In this document: in pieces, positions 32,817-42,510 of the stretch
How positions within the stretch are numbered: the first letter of the stretch is position 1
Layout: every line of letters starts with the position of its first letter
Origin: Roseibium aggregatum IAM 12614
GTDB taxonomy: Bacteria > Pseudomonadota > Alphaproteobacteria > Rhizobiales > Stappiaceae
Length of the DNA stretch: 64,000 nt
Assembly: GCF_000168975.1 (NCBI RefSeq)
Contig: NZ_AAUW01000004.1
Span: forward strand, 124,001-188,000
Direction: 5' to 3'
Notes under the pieces: model-generated
Told to the model about the DNA's origin: nothing
The model's database searches: none
Seen by the model: only the letters and a program-made list of their open reading frames with translations
Translations under genes and position numbers: made by a program

Positions 32817-33836
32817 ATGTCCAACAAATTCCTTCCGCTCGTAATCGGCGCTGCTATGGGAGTCGCCGCGACGACGGCTGCTGGTGCAACGACGCTGGAA
32901 GACGTCAAGGCAAAGGGCTTCATCCAGTGTGGTGTGAGCCAGGGCCTGCCGGGCTTCTCGAACCCGGATGCTCAGGGGAACTGGACCGGTATCGACGTTG
33001 ACTACTGCCGCGCTATGGCTGCAGCGGTGTTCGGCGATGCTTCCGCTGTTAAATACACTCCGCTGTCTGCTAAAGAGCGCTTCACCGCGCTTCAGTCCGG
33101 CGAAGTTGACGTTCTGTCCCGTAACACCACCTGGACCATGTCCCGCGACACTCAGCTGGGCCTGAATTTCGCCGGTGTGAACTACTATGACGGTCAGGGC
33201 TTCATGGTTCGCAAGGACCTGGGCGTGACCTCCGCACTGGAACTGTCCGGGGCTTCGGTCTGCACCAACACCGGTACCACCACTGAGCTGAACGTTGCCG
33301 ACTACTTCCGCGCCAACAACATGCCGTACGAAATCGTCGCCTTTGAAAAGGCTGACGAAGTTGTGGCTGCATATGACGCCGGCCGCTGCGACGTTTACAC
33401 CACTGACGCGTCCGGCCTGTATGCACAGCGTCTGAAGCTGACCAACCCGGGCGACCACATGGTCCTTCCGGAAATCATCTCCAAGGAGCCGCTAGGCCCG
33501 GTTGTCCGTCAGGGCGACGATGAATGGTTCAACATTGCCAAGTGGACGCTGAACGCGATGCTCAACGCTGAAGAGCTCGGCGTGACCTCTGAAAACGTTG
33601 ACGAGATGAAGTCTTCCGACAACCCGTCCATCAAGCGCCTTCTGGGCGTTGAAGGCGCATTTGGTGAAGCTATCGGCCTGCCGAACGACTGGGCCTACGC
33701 CATCATCAAGAATGTCGGTAACTACGAAGAGTCCTTCAACGCTAACGTTGGTCCGGACACTCCGCTCGGCATCTCCCGCGGCGTTAACGCTCTGTGGAAC
33801 GACGGCGGCTTCATGTACGCTCCGCCGGTCCGCTAA
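32817..33836 (+). CDS. aapJ: General L-amino acid ABC transporter, binding protein AapJ
   Basis: 339 residues. Signal peptide MSNKFLPLVIGAAMGVAATTAAGA. Family marks: TLEDVKAKGFIQCGVSQGLPGFS, GIDVDYCRAMAAAVFGD, FTALQSGEVDVLSRNTTWTMSRD and GRCDVYTTDASGLYAQRL. It binds polar and other L-amino acids in the periplasm and hands them to AapQM. Codon use is strongly biased to a few C-ending codons, as expected of an abundant protein. First gene of aapJQMP; a stem-loop follows its stop. Confidence 0.95.
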   Translation: MSNKFLPLVIGAAMGVAATTAAGATTLEDVKAKGFIQCGVSQGLPGFSNPDAQGNWTGIDVDYCRAMAAAVFGDASAVKYTPLSAKERFTALQSGEVDVLSRNTTWTMSRDTQLGLNFAGVNYYDGQGFMVRKDLGVTSALELSGASVCTNTGTTTELNVADYFRANNMPYEIVAFEKADEVVAAYDAGRCDVYTTDASGLYAQRLKLTNPGDHMVLPEIISKEPLGPVVRQGDDEWFNIAKWTLNAMLNAEELGVTSENVDEMKSSDNPSIKRLLGVEGAFGEAIGLPNDWAYAIIKNVGNYEESFNANVGPDTPLGISRGVNALWNDGGFMYAPPVR

Positions 33837-33861
33837 TCCTCTTCTTTTTTGAGGATTGAAG

Positions 33862-33891
33862 GGGTTCCGGCGGAGTATTCTGCCGGAACCC
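33862..33891 (+). promoter_or_regulatory. Stem-loop between aapJ and aapQ
   Basis: A perfect 10-bp stem GGGTTCCGGC/GCCGGAACCC with a 10-base loop and no T-run. In ABC operons such structures after the binding-protein gene protect its mRNA and lower expression of the downstream permease genes. Confidence 0.7.
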
Positions 33892-34063
33892 TCAATAAAT
33901 TCCACGCAATAAAAACCGGACCACATACCCGGCAACCGCGTGGGGGAACAGACCGCTTCCGTCGATAGGGGAGTGCCGTCAATGTGCGGCCAGGAAGCAG
34001 GTCGGACGCGATTGAGGAGAGGCTTCGGGCCGGGCTCTTTCGTGAAAACTTGGGCGAGGTTCT

Positions 34064-35278
34064 ATGTCAGTAATGGAGCAGGACTCGGCGGGGGCGCCGG
34101 CGCGTGCTTCGCTGTTGAACGATCCCAAAGCGCGCGGCATCTTTTACCAGCTTGTTCTGGTCGTCGCGCTGGTGACTTTGGGATATGTCATCGTTACGAA
34201 CACGATAGCCAACCTGGAAAGGCAGAATATCGCCTCCGGTTGGGGCTTTGTTGGAAATACAGCCGGATTTGGAACAAACCAGTCGCTGGTTGAGTACTCG
34301 GAGACATCGAGTTACGGACGGGCGCTGTTCGTTGGTTTCCTGAATACGCTTCTTGTGGCGGGCGTCGGCATCTTCTTCGCCACGGTGATCGGTTTCATCA
34401 TCGGTATCGCCCGCTTGTCGAACAACTGGGTCATCAACCGTCTGGCGTATTGTTACGTCGAACTGGTCCGCAACATCCCGCTGCTCCTGCAGATTTTCTT
34501 CTGGTACTTCGCGGTGCTGCGGTCGATCCCGAGTAAGCGTGAAAAATGGTCGCTTTTCGACACGTTTCATCTGAACATCGGCGGGCTTAGGCTTCCCAAA
34601 CCGATCATGGGAACCGGGTCTGAATGGGTTGGTTACGCATTGCTAATCGGGATCGCCGCTGCGTTCCTCGTGGCACGTTGGGCACGCAAACGCCAGGAAG
34701 CCACCGGTCAGCCGTTTCCATCTTTCCTGACCGGTCTCGGACTGATCTTGATGCTGCCCATACTGACCTACTTTGTCATGGGTATGCCGATCAGCCTGGA
34801 ACATCCGAATTTCGTAGAAACCGGACCGATCCTGCGTCAGGGCTTCGAGTTGAATGTCGGATTGAACGTCATTCCCGAGTTTCTGGCTCTCACCGCGGCC
34901 TTGGCGATCTACACAGCATCGTTTATCGCCGAGATTGTGCGTGCAGGGATCCAGGCGGTCAGTCACGGTCAGACGGAAGCGGCGCATGCTCTTGGGTTGC
35001 GGAATGGACCGACCCTGAGACTGGTTGTCATTCCGCAGGCGATGCGGGTGATCATTCCGCCGCTGACAAGCCAATATCTCAACCTGACCAAAAACTCGTC
35101 TCTGGCTGTCGCCATCGCCTATCCGGATCTTGTCTCGATGGGTGGAACGGTGCTCAACCAGACTGGCCAGGCGATTGAAATCATCGGCATCTGGATGGTT
35201 GTCTATCTGTCGCTCAGCCTCATCACATCGGCCTTCATGAACTGGTACAACCAGCGCATGGCGCTCGTGGAACGGTAA
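34064..35278 (+). CDS. aapQ: General L-amino acid ABC permease AapQ
   Basis: 404 residues, GAGG ribosome site. Membrane protein with N-terminal (SYGRALFVGFLNTLLVAGVGIFFATVIGFIIGIARLS) and C-terminal (ASFIAEIVRAGIQAVSHGQTEAAHALGLRNG) parts of the HisM-type permease fold; the EAAHALGL stretch is the loop that contacts the ATPase. A large periplasmic insert lies between. It pairs with AapM. Confidence 0.93.
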   Translation: MSVMEQDSAGAPARASLLNDPKARGIFYQLVLVVALVTLGYVIVTNTIANLERQNIASGWGFVGNTAGFGTNQSLVEYSETSSYGRALFVGFLNTLLVAGVGIFFATVIGFIIGIARLSNNWVINRLAYCYVELVRNIPLLLQIFFWYFAVLRSIPSKREKWSLFDTFHLNIGGLRLPKPIMGTGSEWVGYALLIGIAAAFLVARWARKRQEATGQPFPSFLTGLGLILMLPILTYFVMGMPISLEHPNFVETGPILRQGFELNVGLNVIPEFLALTAALAIYTASFIAEIVRAGIQAVSHGQTEAAHALGLRNGPTLRLVVIPQAMRVIIPPLTSQYLNLTKNSSLAVAIAYPDLVSMGGTVLNQTGQAIEIIGIWMVVYLSLSLITSAFMNWYNQRMALVER

Positions 35279-35290
35279 GGAGCGCGCACA

Positions 35291-36442
35291 ATGGCTAATA
35301 CTGATCTGTTTCATATCAGAACCGAGGAAGCGCCGCGTTTGCCGGCGCCGATCTCGACCACCGGTGTCATCGGCTGGATGCGTCAAAACCTGTTTTCATC
35401 AATAGGAAACACGGTTCTGACGGTAATCGGCATCCTGATTGCCTATTCGCTCATCGCGCCCTTGATCCAGTTTGCATTCATCGATGCTGTCTGGACCGGT
35501 GAGAACCGCGAAGCCTGCCTTCCGCAGGAGGGCGGCCATAGCGGTGCCTGCTGGGCTTACGTGGAAGCCTACTTCCCGCAGTTCATTTATGGCCGGTATC
35601 CCACCGAGGAAGTCTGGCGTGTGAACGTCGTCTATTTCCTGTTCGCGGCGTTGCTTATACCGTTGGCGATCCCCAACGCGCCGTTCAAGAAAATCAACGC
35701 GATCCTTTTCCTGGTCGTCTTCCCGATCGTTGCCTATTACCTGCTGACCGGTCTGGTCTTCGGAGATGTGGTTATCCTCCCGATTGTGGAAACTGCCGTC
35801 TGGGGGGGCTTGCTCGTCACGCTTGTCATTGCGGTAACCGGCATCGTTGCCTCGCTGCCGCTTGGCATCGCCCTGGCCCTTGGGCGGCGGTCTAAAATGC
35901 CGATTATCAAGCTGGTCTCGATCATCTTTATCGAGTTCTGGCGTGGTGTTCCGCTGATCACCGTTCTGTTCATGTCTTCGGTGGTGCTGCCATTGTTCCT
36001 GCCGGATGGTGTGACATTCGACAAGCTGCTGCGCGTGCTGATCGGCGTGACACTTTTCTCGGCTGCCTACATGGCCGAGGTGGTTCGCGGGGGCTTGCAG
36101 GCAATTCCGAAAGGGCAATACGAAGGCGCTATGGCTCTCGGGCTCAGGTTCTGGCCGATGATGTATCTCATCATCCTGCCGCAGGCTCTGAAGCTCGTAA
36201 TCCCCGGCATCGTCAACACCTTCATCGGCCTGTTCAAGGATACGACCCTGGTTCTGATCGTCGGCATGTTCGACCTTCTTGGCCAGATCCAGTCGTCCTT
36301 CACGGACCCGACCTGGTCCACCCCCAGCACCGGTCATACGGGCTACCTGTTCGCTGCAGTGGTGTTTTGGACCTTCTGCTTCGGCATGTCGCGCTACTCC
36401 ATCTTCATGGAGAACAAGCTGCATACAGGGCACAAACGTTAG
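35291..36442 (+). CDS. aapM: General L-amino acid ABC permease AapM
   Basis: 383 residues, 12 bases after aapQ. The C-terminal half carries the permease fold and the ATPase contact (AEVVRGGLQAIPKGQYEGAMALGLRFWPMMYLIILPQALKL). The Cys-containing periplasmic insert (REACLPQEGGHSGACWAYVEAYFPQFIYG) is typical of AapM. The two permeases form the channel. Confidence 0.93.
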   Translation: MANTDLFHIRTEEAPRLPAPISTTGVIGWMRQNLFSSIGNTVLTVIGILIAYSLIAPLIQFAFIDAVWTGENREACLPQEGGHSGACWAYVEAYFPQFIYGRYPTEEVWRVNVVYFLFAALLIPLAIPNAPFKKINAILFLVVFPIVAYYLLTGLVFGDVVILPIVETAVWGGLLVTLVIAVTGIVASLPLGIALALGRRSKMPIIKLVSIIFIEFWRGVPLITVLFMSSVVLPLFLPDGVTFDKLLRVLIGVTLFSAAYMAEVVRGGLQAIPKGQYEGAMALGLRFWPMMYLIILPQALKLVIPGIVNTFIGLFKDTTLVLIVGMFDLLGQIQSSFTDPTWSTPSTGHTGYLFAAVVFWTFCFGMSRYSIFMENKLHTGHKR

Positions 36443-36511
36443 CAAACCACATCCGGGGCGCGCGATGAACCGCGGCGCCCCGGCCAGAGGACCTTCTTGG
36501 AGTTTAAAAAT

Positions 36512-37315
36512 ATGTCTGAACACGCTGTACGCGACGAGGAACTCGCAGCCGATCGCACCAGAATGACCATCTCCGACACGGATGTGGCCGTCGAAATCAA
36601 GAACATGAACAAGTGGTACGGGGATTTCCACGTCCTGCGCGATATCAACCTGAAGGTCATGCGCGGCGAACGTATTGTTATCTGTGGACCGTCAGGGTCC
36701 GGCAAGTCCACCATGATCCGTTGCATCAACCGCCTGGAAGAACATCAGGCCGGGCAGATCCTTGTCGACGGTATCGAACTGACGGACGATCTCAAGAAGA
36801 TCGACGAAATTCGCCGGGAAGTCGGCATGTGCTTCCAGCACTTCAATCTGTTCCCGCATCTGACGATTCTGGAAAACTGCACGCTGGCGCCAATCTGGGT
36901 TCGGAAGATGCCCAAGAGGCAAGCTGAAGAGATCGCGATGCACTATCTGGAGCGCGTCAAGATCCCCGAGCAGGCCAACAAATATCCTGGACAATTGTCC
37001 GGTGGTCAGCAGCAGCGCGTTGCCATTGCACGCTCCCTCTGCATGAGCCCGAAGATCATGCTGTTCGATGAGCCGACGTCGGCACTTGATCCGGAAATGA
37101 TCAAGGAAGTTCTGGACGTGATGGTCGGCCTCGCCGAAGAAGGCATGACAATGTTGTGCGTGACCCACGAAATGGGTTTTGCGCGCAAGGTTGCCAACCG
37201 CGTCATCTTCATGGATGCAGGACAGATCGTGGAACAGAACGAACCGGAAGAATTCTTCACCAATCCGCAGCATGAACGCACAAAGCTCTTCCTGAGCCAG
37301 ATCCTGCACCACTGA
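36512..37315 (+). CDS. aapP: General L-amino acid ABC ATPase AapP
   Basis: 267 residues from ATG 36512 (GGAG upstream). Walker [11 protein letters not shown]-loop near [10 protein letters not shown], signature LSGGQQQR, Walker [12 protein letters not shown] and H-loop CVTHEMGF are all intact, so it is an active ATPase of the polar-amino-acid type. The N-terminal 25 residues are an extra acidic extension. Last gene of the aap operon. Confidence 0.95.
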   Translation: MSEHAVRDEELAADRTRMTISDTDVAVEIKNMNKWYGDFHVLRDINLKVMRGERIVICGPSGSGKSTMIRCINRLEEHQAGQILVDGIELTDDLKKIDEIRREVGMCFQHFNLFPHLTILENCTLAPIWVRKMPKRQAEEIAMHYLERVKIPEQANKYPGQLSGGQQQRVAIARSLCMSPKIMLFDEPTSALDPEMIKEVLDVMVGLAEEGMTMLCVTHEMGFARKVANRVIFMDAGQIVEQNEPEEFFTNPQHERTKLFLSQILHH

Positions 37316-37332
37316 TCTGCAATCGGTAAAAG

Positions 37333-38037
37333 ATGCTGAAACTGCTGCGCAGGACTCTGACTGGAATATGTCTTGCTGTTTGCGCCATCATCCTGGCTTT
37401 GGGCCTCGGAACATTTGTTCCGAGGCCTTTATTCGGTGTTGAGCCGGGTAAAGATGCTCCTTTAGTGCCGGCAGATGGCCGGCGCATTCTTGTCCTGAGC
37501 AACCCTATTCATACGGATATTGCTCTTCCTGCTGATCCTGATGTTCTGGAGGCGTTCGGCTTCATTTCCGATGCCGGTCTGGACCTCGATTATCCGGGTG
37601 TCTTTTGGGTCGCATTCGGTTGGGGAGGGCGGTCCTTTTATATCGAAACGCCTACTTGGGGAGATCTGAAGCCGGGGCCGGTAATCGACGCATTGACCTG
37701 GGACGCCTCAGTCATGCATGTCCGTCGCACCGGGGATATTCGCCTTGATCTGGACAGCGTCAGGGAACTTTACCTCAGCGAGCAACAATTCAATGAACTG
37801 GTCGTCGATATCAAGGCCAGTTTCCAAGCGAATGACAAGGGGGCTCCGCAGGCCATTCCTGACGGTGCTTACGACGCCCACGATATCTTCTTTCCCGCGG
37901 TGGGTGGTTTCAATGCATTGATGGGCTGCAACACCTGGACGGCCGTCATGTTGAGGCGAGCAGGGCTGAAGACAGGCCTGTGGACACCGCTTCCTGTAAT
38001 GCTCGACTGGTCGCTGGATTTACACAACGGAATCTGA
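37333..38037 (+). CDS. DUF2459 / TIGR02117 family protein
   Basis: 234 residues. N-terminal membrane segment (GICLAVCAIILALGLGTFV), then the family body: ILVLSNPIHTDIALPAD, GVFWVAFGWGGRSFYIETPTWGDLKPG and GGFNALMGCNTWTAVMLRRAGLKTGLWTPLP. Members are predicted envelope proteins of unknown role. It starts 17 bases after aapP, but a terminator-like hairpin lies inside its first 100 bases, so the two may not be co-expressed. Its 3' end overlaps the convergent TetR gene by 18 bases. Confidence 0.85.
   Translation: MLKLLRRTLTGICLAVCAIILALGLGTFVPRPLFGVEPGKDAPLVPADGRRILVLSNPIHTDIALPADPDVLEAFGFISDAGLDLDYPGVFWVAFGWGGRSFYIETPTWGDLKPGPVIDALTWDASVMHVRRTGDIRLDLDSVRELYLSEQQFNELVVDIKASFQANDKGAPQAIPDGAYDAHDIFFPAVGGFNALMGCNTWTAVMLRRAGLKTGLWTPLPVMLDWSLDLHNGI
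37402..37430 (+). terminator. Terminator-like hairpin inside the DUF2459 gene
   Basis: A perfect 11-bp stem GGCCTCGGAAC/GTTCCGAGGCC with a 4-base loop is followed by TTTATT. It is 87 bases after the aapP stop, where the aap operon should end, yet lies within codons 24-33 of the downstream gene. Confidence 0.7.
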
Positions 38038-38652
38038 CGCTGGTTCCGGTGCAAGCCGGTCCACAGCAACTTCCGCCAACTCCTGAAGTGCCGCTCGCGA
38101 TTCGCCGGCACGGGCGCGCACTGAAAGACCATGCAGGATCAGGGACAAATGCTGGGCGGCAAAGCGCACGCTTGCCTCCGGAACGGTTCCCGTTGTCTCT
38201 GCGCGTATCAGATCGGTAAACCCCTGATCCATCCGCTGAACGATGTGTTCCATCATGGTTTTGAAATCGGGGTCGTCAGCCACTTCTGTCGTAAGGGTGG
38301 AAATCGCCAGGCATCCATATGCAGCGTTGCAGAATGAAGACTTGCCGCAATAAAGGTCGATTGCCGCCGCCATGATGGCTTTCAGTTTGGGTTTAAGTCC
38401 GCTTGTCGACTGGCCCGCCTCGTGCAAATAGGCCTGCATCTGGTCTGCAAAGCGAGAAATCACCTTGAGATACATGTCCTTCTTGCTGCCAAAAGCTGCG
38501 TAAAGGCTCGGTCTGTTGAGGCCGGTAGCCTCGGCAATCTGATCCAGACTGGTGGCAGCATAACCGTGTTGCCAGAACACCAGCATGATGCGGTCGAGAG
38601 TCACGTCTTCATCGAATTTACGCGGACGTCCGCGTTTGCTTTCAGTCTTCAT
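38020..38652 (-). CDS. TetR-family transcriptional regulator
   Basis: 210 residues. N-terminal helix-turn-helix: VTLDRIMLVFWQHGYAATSLDQIAEATGLNRPSLYAAFGSKKDMYLKV, residues about 17-64, preceded by KRGRPRKFD, a mark of the AcrR-like subgroup. The C-terminal part has two Cys (FCNAAYGCLA). It is divergent from the HD-domain gene and separated by an inverted repeat, so it probably controls that gene and itself. Confidence 0.9.
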   Translation of the reverse strand: MKTESKRGRPRKFDEDVTLDRIMLVFWQHGYAATSLDQIAEATGLNRPSLYAAFGSKKDMYLKVISRFADQMQAYLHEAGQSTSGLKPKLKAIMAAAIDLYCGKSSFCNAAYGCLAISTLTTEVADDPDFKTMMEHIVQRMDQGFTDLIRAETTGTVPEASVRFAAQHLSLILHGLSVRARAGESRAALQELAEVAVDRLAPEPASDSVV

Positions 38653-38656
38653 TTCA

Positions 38657-38706
38657 TACCAATTCGCACATAATTATCGACATGTCTATTTTTGTGCGAT
38701 ATGGTA
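38657..38706. promoter_or_regulatory. Inverted repeat between the TetR and HD genes
   Basis: TACCAATTCGCACA (38657-38670) and TGTGCGATATGGTA (38693-38706) pair at 12 of 14 positions around a 22-base centre. It spans the 29-base gap between the TetR start and the first possible HD start. It is a good candidate TetR operator, and implies the HD protein begins further downstream. Confidence 0.6.
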
Positions 38707-39515
38707 CAAAAATGGAACATGGAATAGAGATGTGCTGGAAAATGCCAGAAATCAAAGCAGACATGGGGACGTTGGCCTGGGGTAGACAGCAGGGTGAATT
38801 TAGCAAGGGGCGGCTGACCAAGGTTGAAAAGCTGAGAATTCTCACGAACCTGGGCCGGATGGGCATGCTGGAAGCTTTGGATGTTCTGAAAGGAAGCGTC
38901 GGGCTAATCAACACCCACGGCGCAGAACTTGAGGGCTTGCAGCCACCGGAAACGGCACTGGTCCATGATGCGCTTGATTTCGCGGATGAAGTGCAAAACC
39001 TGGACCTGATGCGACATAGCTGGCGGACGTATTATTTCGGTATGTTGCTCGGTGGTTATCGGAATCTCACCGTGGACCGGGAAATCCTCTTTTGTGCCGC
39101 GATACTGCATGACGTTGGCCTGGCCTCCGGCCGCAGCAGCGAACCGAGGGACTGTTGCTTCGTGGTTCATGGCGCAGAGCGATGCCAGCACCATCTGATC
39201 GGCAAGGGACATGACCGGGCGAAGGTACACCGGATTGCCGATGCCATCGGACTTCATCTCAACGGATACGTGTCCGAAAAGACTTACGGTGCCGAAGCTC
39301 ACCTTCTTTCTCGCGGGGCAATGTGCGACGTGTTCGATATGGGGCGGCGAAGGATTGCGCCGGAAGTTCGCAAGGACATCTCCGCACGACATCCCAAAGG
39401 CAATCTTGCCGATACTTTGGAAATCTGGCCTGGCCATCACCTTCCTGGAACGCGAGCGGACTTCCTGATCAAACTTGAGCCCTCGCGCAAGAAGGCGAAC
39501 AGGCTGAGCGTATGA
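38682..39515 (+). CDS. HD-domain phosphohydrolase-like protein
   Basis: 277 residues from the first ATG; ATG 38730 or 38742 is likelier because the first start lies inside a putative operator. HD-type metal ligands appear in RHSWRTYYFGMLLGG and ILFCAAILHDVGLA, where HD is the name-giving pair, with further His in VVHGAERCQHHL and GLHLNGY. Such proteins hydrolyse nucleotides or cyclic nucleotides; the substrate is unknown. It is probably under control of the divergent TetR. Confidence 0.82.
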   Translation: MSIFVRYGTKMEHGIEMCWKMPEIKADMGTLAWGRQQGEFSKGRLTKVEKLRILTNLGRMGMLEALDVLKGSVGLINTHGAELEGLQPPETALVHDALDFADEVQNLDLMRHSWRTYYFGMLLGGYRNLTVDREILFCAAILHDVGLASGRSSEPRDCCFVVHGAERCQHHLIGKGHDRAKVHRIADAIGLHLNGYVSEKTYGAEAHLLSRGAMCDVFDMGRRRIAPEVRKDISARHPKGNLADTLEIWPGHHLPGTRADFLIKLEPSRKKANRLSV

Positions 39516-39799
39516 CCTCAGCCGGGTGATTTCGTATAGGGTTTTACAACCGTGACGCGCTGATTCAGGGCTGTTTTTTCTTTTTAGGGTTGTGTTTGTC
39601 TTTTGTCTCGGGAAGATTCGCCGTCGGCTATTTGGGGCCTAAAAGGCCGCCAAAACGCAGGTGTTAGGTAATTATTCCGATCCTGTTTGCGTCGTGGCTT
39701 GGTCGATCATTGTCACTATGTCGTACGTAAAACTACAATTTATGGTTTATTTAGGATTTTCGGATGACGTTTGGTCTGCTTTTATCAAGGTGACGTGCC

Positions 39800-41140
39800 A
39801 TGAGCGACCAGGATTACGATTTTCAAACCCGTTTAAAATTCGCCCAGATTGACCAGGCGACAATCGAAACTCTCAGAAAGCTGTGGCCTGTGATCGAGCC
39901 CGTGCTGGATGATGTGCTGGAAGGGTTCTACGAGCACATCAAAACCCAGCCGAATCTCGCCGCTCTGGTCGGAACGCATCAGCCCCGGCTGGTCTCGGCC
40001 CAAAAGGGACATTGGAAGAAACTGTTCACATCGGGCTTCGATCAGGGCTACCAGCAAAGCATCAATCAGATCGGACATGTGCATTGTCGCATTGGCCTGG
40101 AGCCACGCTGGTACATCGCGGGATATCTGTACGTCCTGCGTCATCTCCACGCGCATTTGACACGCAAGTACAGACGGTCATTTCAGAACCTGACTGTTTT
40201 GTTGAACGACGTGACAGCCGCTGTCTTCCTGGACATGGATCTCGCGATTTCGACCTATGAAGAGGAGCTCCTTCTCGAACGTGCTGCACAAACGGAACGT
40301 TTGAACGAGGCCATCGAGAAATTTCAGAAAGGTGTCCAGAAGCCACTCGCTGATGTTGAAGATGGCGCACGCAGTGTCGCAGGTGAGGCCGAGCATCTGA
40401 CGAGCGTATCGCAGACCGCGAGAAGCCAGGTTGAAAATGCCGGTCATGTCTCGAAAGACTCCAGCGTGAGCGTGCAAACCGTGGCTTCAGCCACGGAGGA
40501 ACTCTCCAGCTCAATTCAGGAAATTTCCAAACAGATTGCCGGCGCGTCCCGCATTGCAAGCCAGGCAGCCGGAGGTACCGAACAGTCGAGTATTCAGGTC
40601 GCGAGCCTGGCAGGTGCCGCACAGAAGATTGGCGATGTGATCGGACTTATCCAGGCGATTGCCGAACAGACCAACCTGCTGGCCCTCAACGCCACGATTG
40701 AGGCCGCCCGTGCTGGGGATGCCGGCAAGGGTTTCGCGGTGGTGGCCAGCGAAGTGAAAACCCTGGCGGAGCAGACCGCGAAGGCAACCGAAGAAATCAG
40801 CCAGCAGGTTACCGAGATTCAAAGCTCGACGGACAATGCCGTTGCGTCCATCCAGTCGATTTCCGAAGTGGTGAAACAGCTTGACGAAATGACTTCTTCC
40901 ATTGCCGCCGCAATTGAAGAGCAGGGGGCCGCGACACAGGAAATTTCCCACAGTATCCAGACTGTGGCGTCCGGCACGCAAACCCTGGATGAGAACATCA
41001 GCGGGGTCGAACAAGCCATCAATGCGACAGACCAGGCCGCCGACAGTCTGCTGACAGCGTCCAGCAGAATGTCGTCGAGCACCAATTCGATTTCAGATGA
41101 GATCCGCGACTTCTTCGAAACCTTGAAGACCGGAACCTGA
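39800..41140 (+). CDS. Cytoplasmic globin-coupled chemoreceptor (HemAT-like)
   Basis: 446 residues with no membrane segment. Residues about 10-150 form a protoglobin-type sensor; [19 protein letters not shown] holds the probable heme-binding His95. Residues about 175-440 are the signalling coiled coil of a methyl-accepting chemotaxis protein with the conserved tip [20 protein letters not shown] and [18 protein letters not shown]. It should sense oxygen through heme and act on CheA. No che genes adjoin it. Confidence 0.9.
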   Translation: MSDQDYDFQTRLKFAQIDQATIETLRKLWPVIEPVLDDVLEGFYEHIKTQPNLAALVGTHQPRLVSAQKGHWKKLFTSGFDQGYQQSINQIGHVHCRIGLEPRWYIAGYLYVLRHLHAHLTRKYRRSFQNLTVLLNDVTAAVFLDMDLAISTYEEELLLERAAQTERLNEAIEKFQKGVQKPLADVEDGARSVAGEAEHLTSVSQTARSQVENAGHVSKDSSVSVQTVASATEELSSSIQEISKQIAGASRIASQAAGGTEQSSIQVASLAGAAQKIGDVIGLIQAIAEQTNLLALNATIEAARAGDAGKGFAVVASEVKTLAEQTAKATEEISQQVTEIQSSTDNAVASIQSISEVVKQLDEMTSSIAAAIEEQGAATQEISHSIQTVASGTQTLDENISGVEQAINATDQAADSLLTASSRMSSSTNSISDEIRDFFETLKTGT

Positions 41141-41155
41141 GCAGGCCGCCTAGGG

Positions 41156-42001
41156 CTACTCTGCGCCGGTGACGACATCCGTGTCGTCCCGGCTTCCCCA
41201 TTCCGCCCAGGAGCCGTCGTACAACGCGAGATCGCGGACACCCAGCACGGTCAGCGCAAGTGTCAGGATCGCTGCGGTGACACCCGAACCGCAAGACGTT
41301 GTAACGGGCTTTTCAAGATCCACACCAGCTTCCTGAAATGCTTTTGCCAGTTCTTCTTTCGGCAAGAAGGTTCCATCTTCCGCGATAAGCTGGGTGAAGG
41401 GCAGGTTGAGCGCTGTTGGCATATGTCCGGATTTAAGGCCCGGACGTGGCTCGGGAGCTTCTCCGGCAAACCGTTCTGCGGACCGGGCATCCAGGATCTG
41501 TCGAGATCCGTTTGCGATTGTTGAGCGGATGTGATCGAGATCTGCCACCGCGCCATGGTTCAGTCGAGATGAGAAATGACTCTGAACACGGCGTGGGGTG
41601 TCGTCATTGAACGCCCGTCCTTCCGCGCGCCATTTCGGAAATCCGCCGTCAAGGACATACACCCGCTCGGCGCCCATGCTGCGCAGGGTCCACCAGACGC
41701 GTGGTGCGGAATAGAAACCGAAATCGTCGTAGACGACGAGTGTCTGGCCATCGCCGATGCCCATTTTCCGCATGGTTGACGAAAACACGTGTGGAGCAGG
41801 CAGCATGTGCGGAAGGTCCGACGACTTGTCACATATTTCGTTGACGTCGAAAAAGACCGCGCCGGGAATATGGGCGTTCGGATAGACGGGCGGAGCGTCC
41901 GGATGTGTAACAGGCGGCATCCAGGCATTGATCACGATCAGATCGGGCGAGGAGAGATGATCGTCCAGCCATTGGGTCGATACGAGAGGATGGTCGGTCA
42001 T
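41156..42001 (-). CDS. sseA: 3-mercaptopyruvate sulfurtransferase (rhodanese family)
   Basis: 281 residues with two rhodanese domains. The first, inactive, contains LVVYDDFGFYSAPRVWWTLRSMG and VYVLDGGFPKW. The second carries the catalytic loop CGSGVTA (TTSCGSGVTAAIL), which is the mercaptopyruvate type rather than the thiosulfate type. It moves sulfur from 3-mercaptopyruvate to thiol acceptors. It is followed by the alanyl editing and GFA genes on the same strand. Confidence 0.92.
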   Translation of the reverse strand: MTDHPLVSTQWLDDHLSSPDLIVINAWMPPVTHPDAPPVYPNAHIPGAVFFDVNEICDKSSDLPHMLPAPHVFSSTMRKMGIGDGQTLVVYDDFGFYSAPRVWWTLRSMGAERVYVLDGGFPKWRAEGRAFNDDTPRRVQSHFSSRLNHGAVADLDHIRSTIANGSRQILDARSAERFAGEAPEPRPGLKSGHMPTALNLPFTQLIAEDGTFLPKEELAKAFQEAGVDLEKPVTTSCGSGVTAAILTLALTVLGVRDLALYDGSWAEWGSRDDTDVVTGAE

Positions 42002-42010
42002 TTGGGCTCC

Positions 42011-42484
42011 TTAGGTCTCCAGCAAGCCTTTGGACTTGTGCCAGTCCTCGATGGAAAGGTCCGGATAGTGTTGAAAATGAACATGTCCGGGACCGTTCGG
42101 CACCTCTATCCAGTCAGGCTTGAACGCCAGCATGATATGGACAATCTCAGGCGGTGTTGGCAAGGGGCTATCGACGGCGCTTGCGTGCGGATGCACAAGC
42201 TCCGGCCAGCGCGGATCCCAGGCCCACAGATGAGATCCGCATTCCTTGCAGAAATGACGTTCCGCGGGACTGGTCTCGCCATCGATGACAGCGTTGTAGA
42301 TGGCCTTCGTCTCTGCACCCATCACTTTCAGGCTTCCCGCATCTCCCATGAGGTTGATTGCATAACCACCGCTGCCACCGGTCTTTCGACAGATCGAGCA
42401 GTAACACCGCATGTACGGGTAGGGCGTCCTGCTTTCCACTTCGAAGGAAACAGCACCGCATCTGCAGCTACCGGTTAGTCTCAT
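42011..42484 (-). CDS. GFA-family zinc-binding protein
   Basis: 157 residues. Zinc-binding Cys occur as GSCRCGAVSFEV, RCYCSICRKTGG and HFCKECGSHLWAWDP, the full pattern of the glutathione-dependent formaldehyde-activating family. Most members are uncharacterised and bind zinc; true formaldehyde activation is doubtful. Nine bases upstream of the sseA start, so it shares its operon. Confidence 0.9.
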   Translation of the reverse strand: MRLTGSCRCGAVSFEVESRTPYPYMRCYCSICRKTGGSGGYAINLMGDAGSLKVMGAETKAIYNAVIDGETSPAERHFCKECGSHLWAWDPRWPELVHPHASAVDSPLPTPPEIVHIMLAFKPDWIEVPNGPGHVHFQHYPDLSIEDWHKSKGLLET

Positions 42485-42510
42485 GCTTACCTCCCCAATC
42501 GTTCACGCGG

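Noticed and set aside
35399..36631. 410-residue open frame opposite aapM
   Set aside because: Composition (Gln, His, Arg, Asp) is that of an antisense shadow; aapM is intact and conserved.
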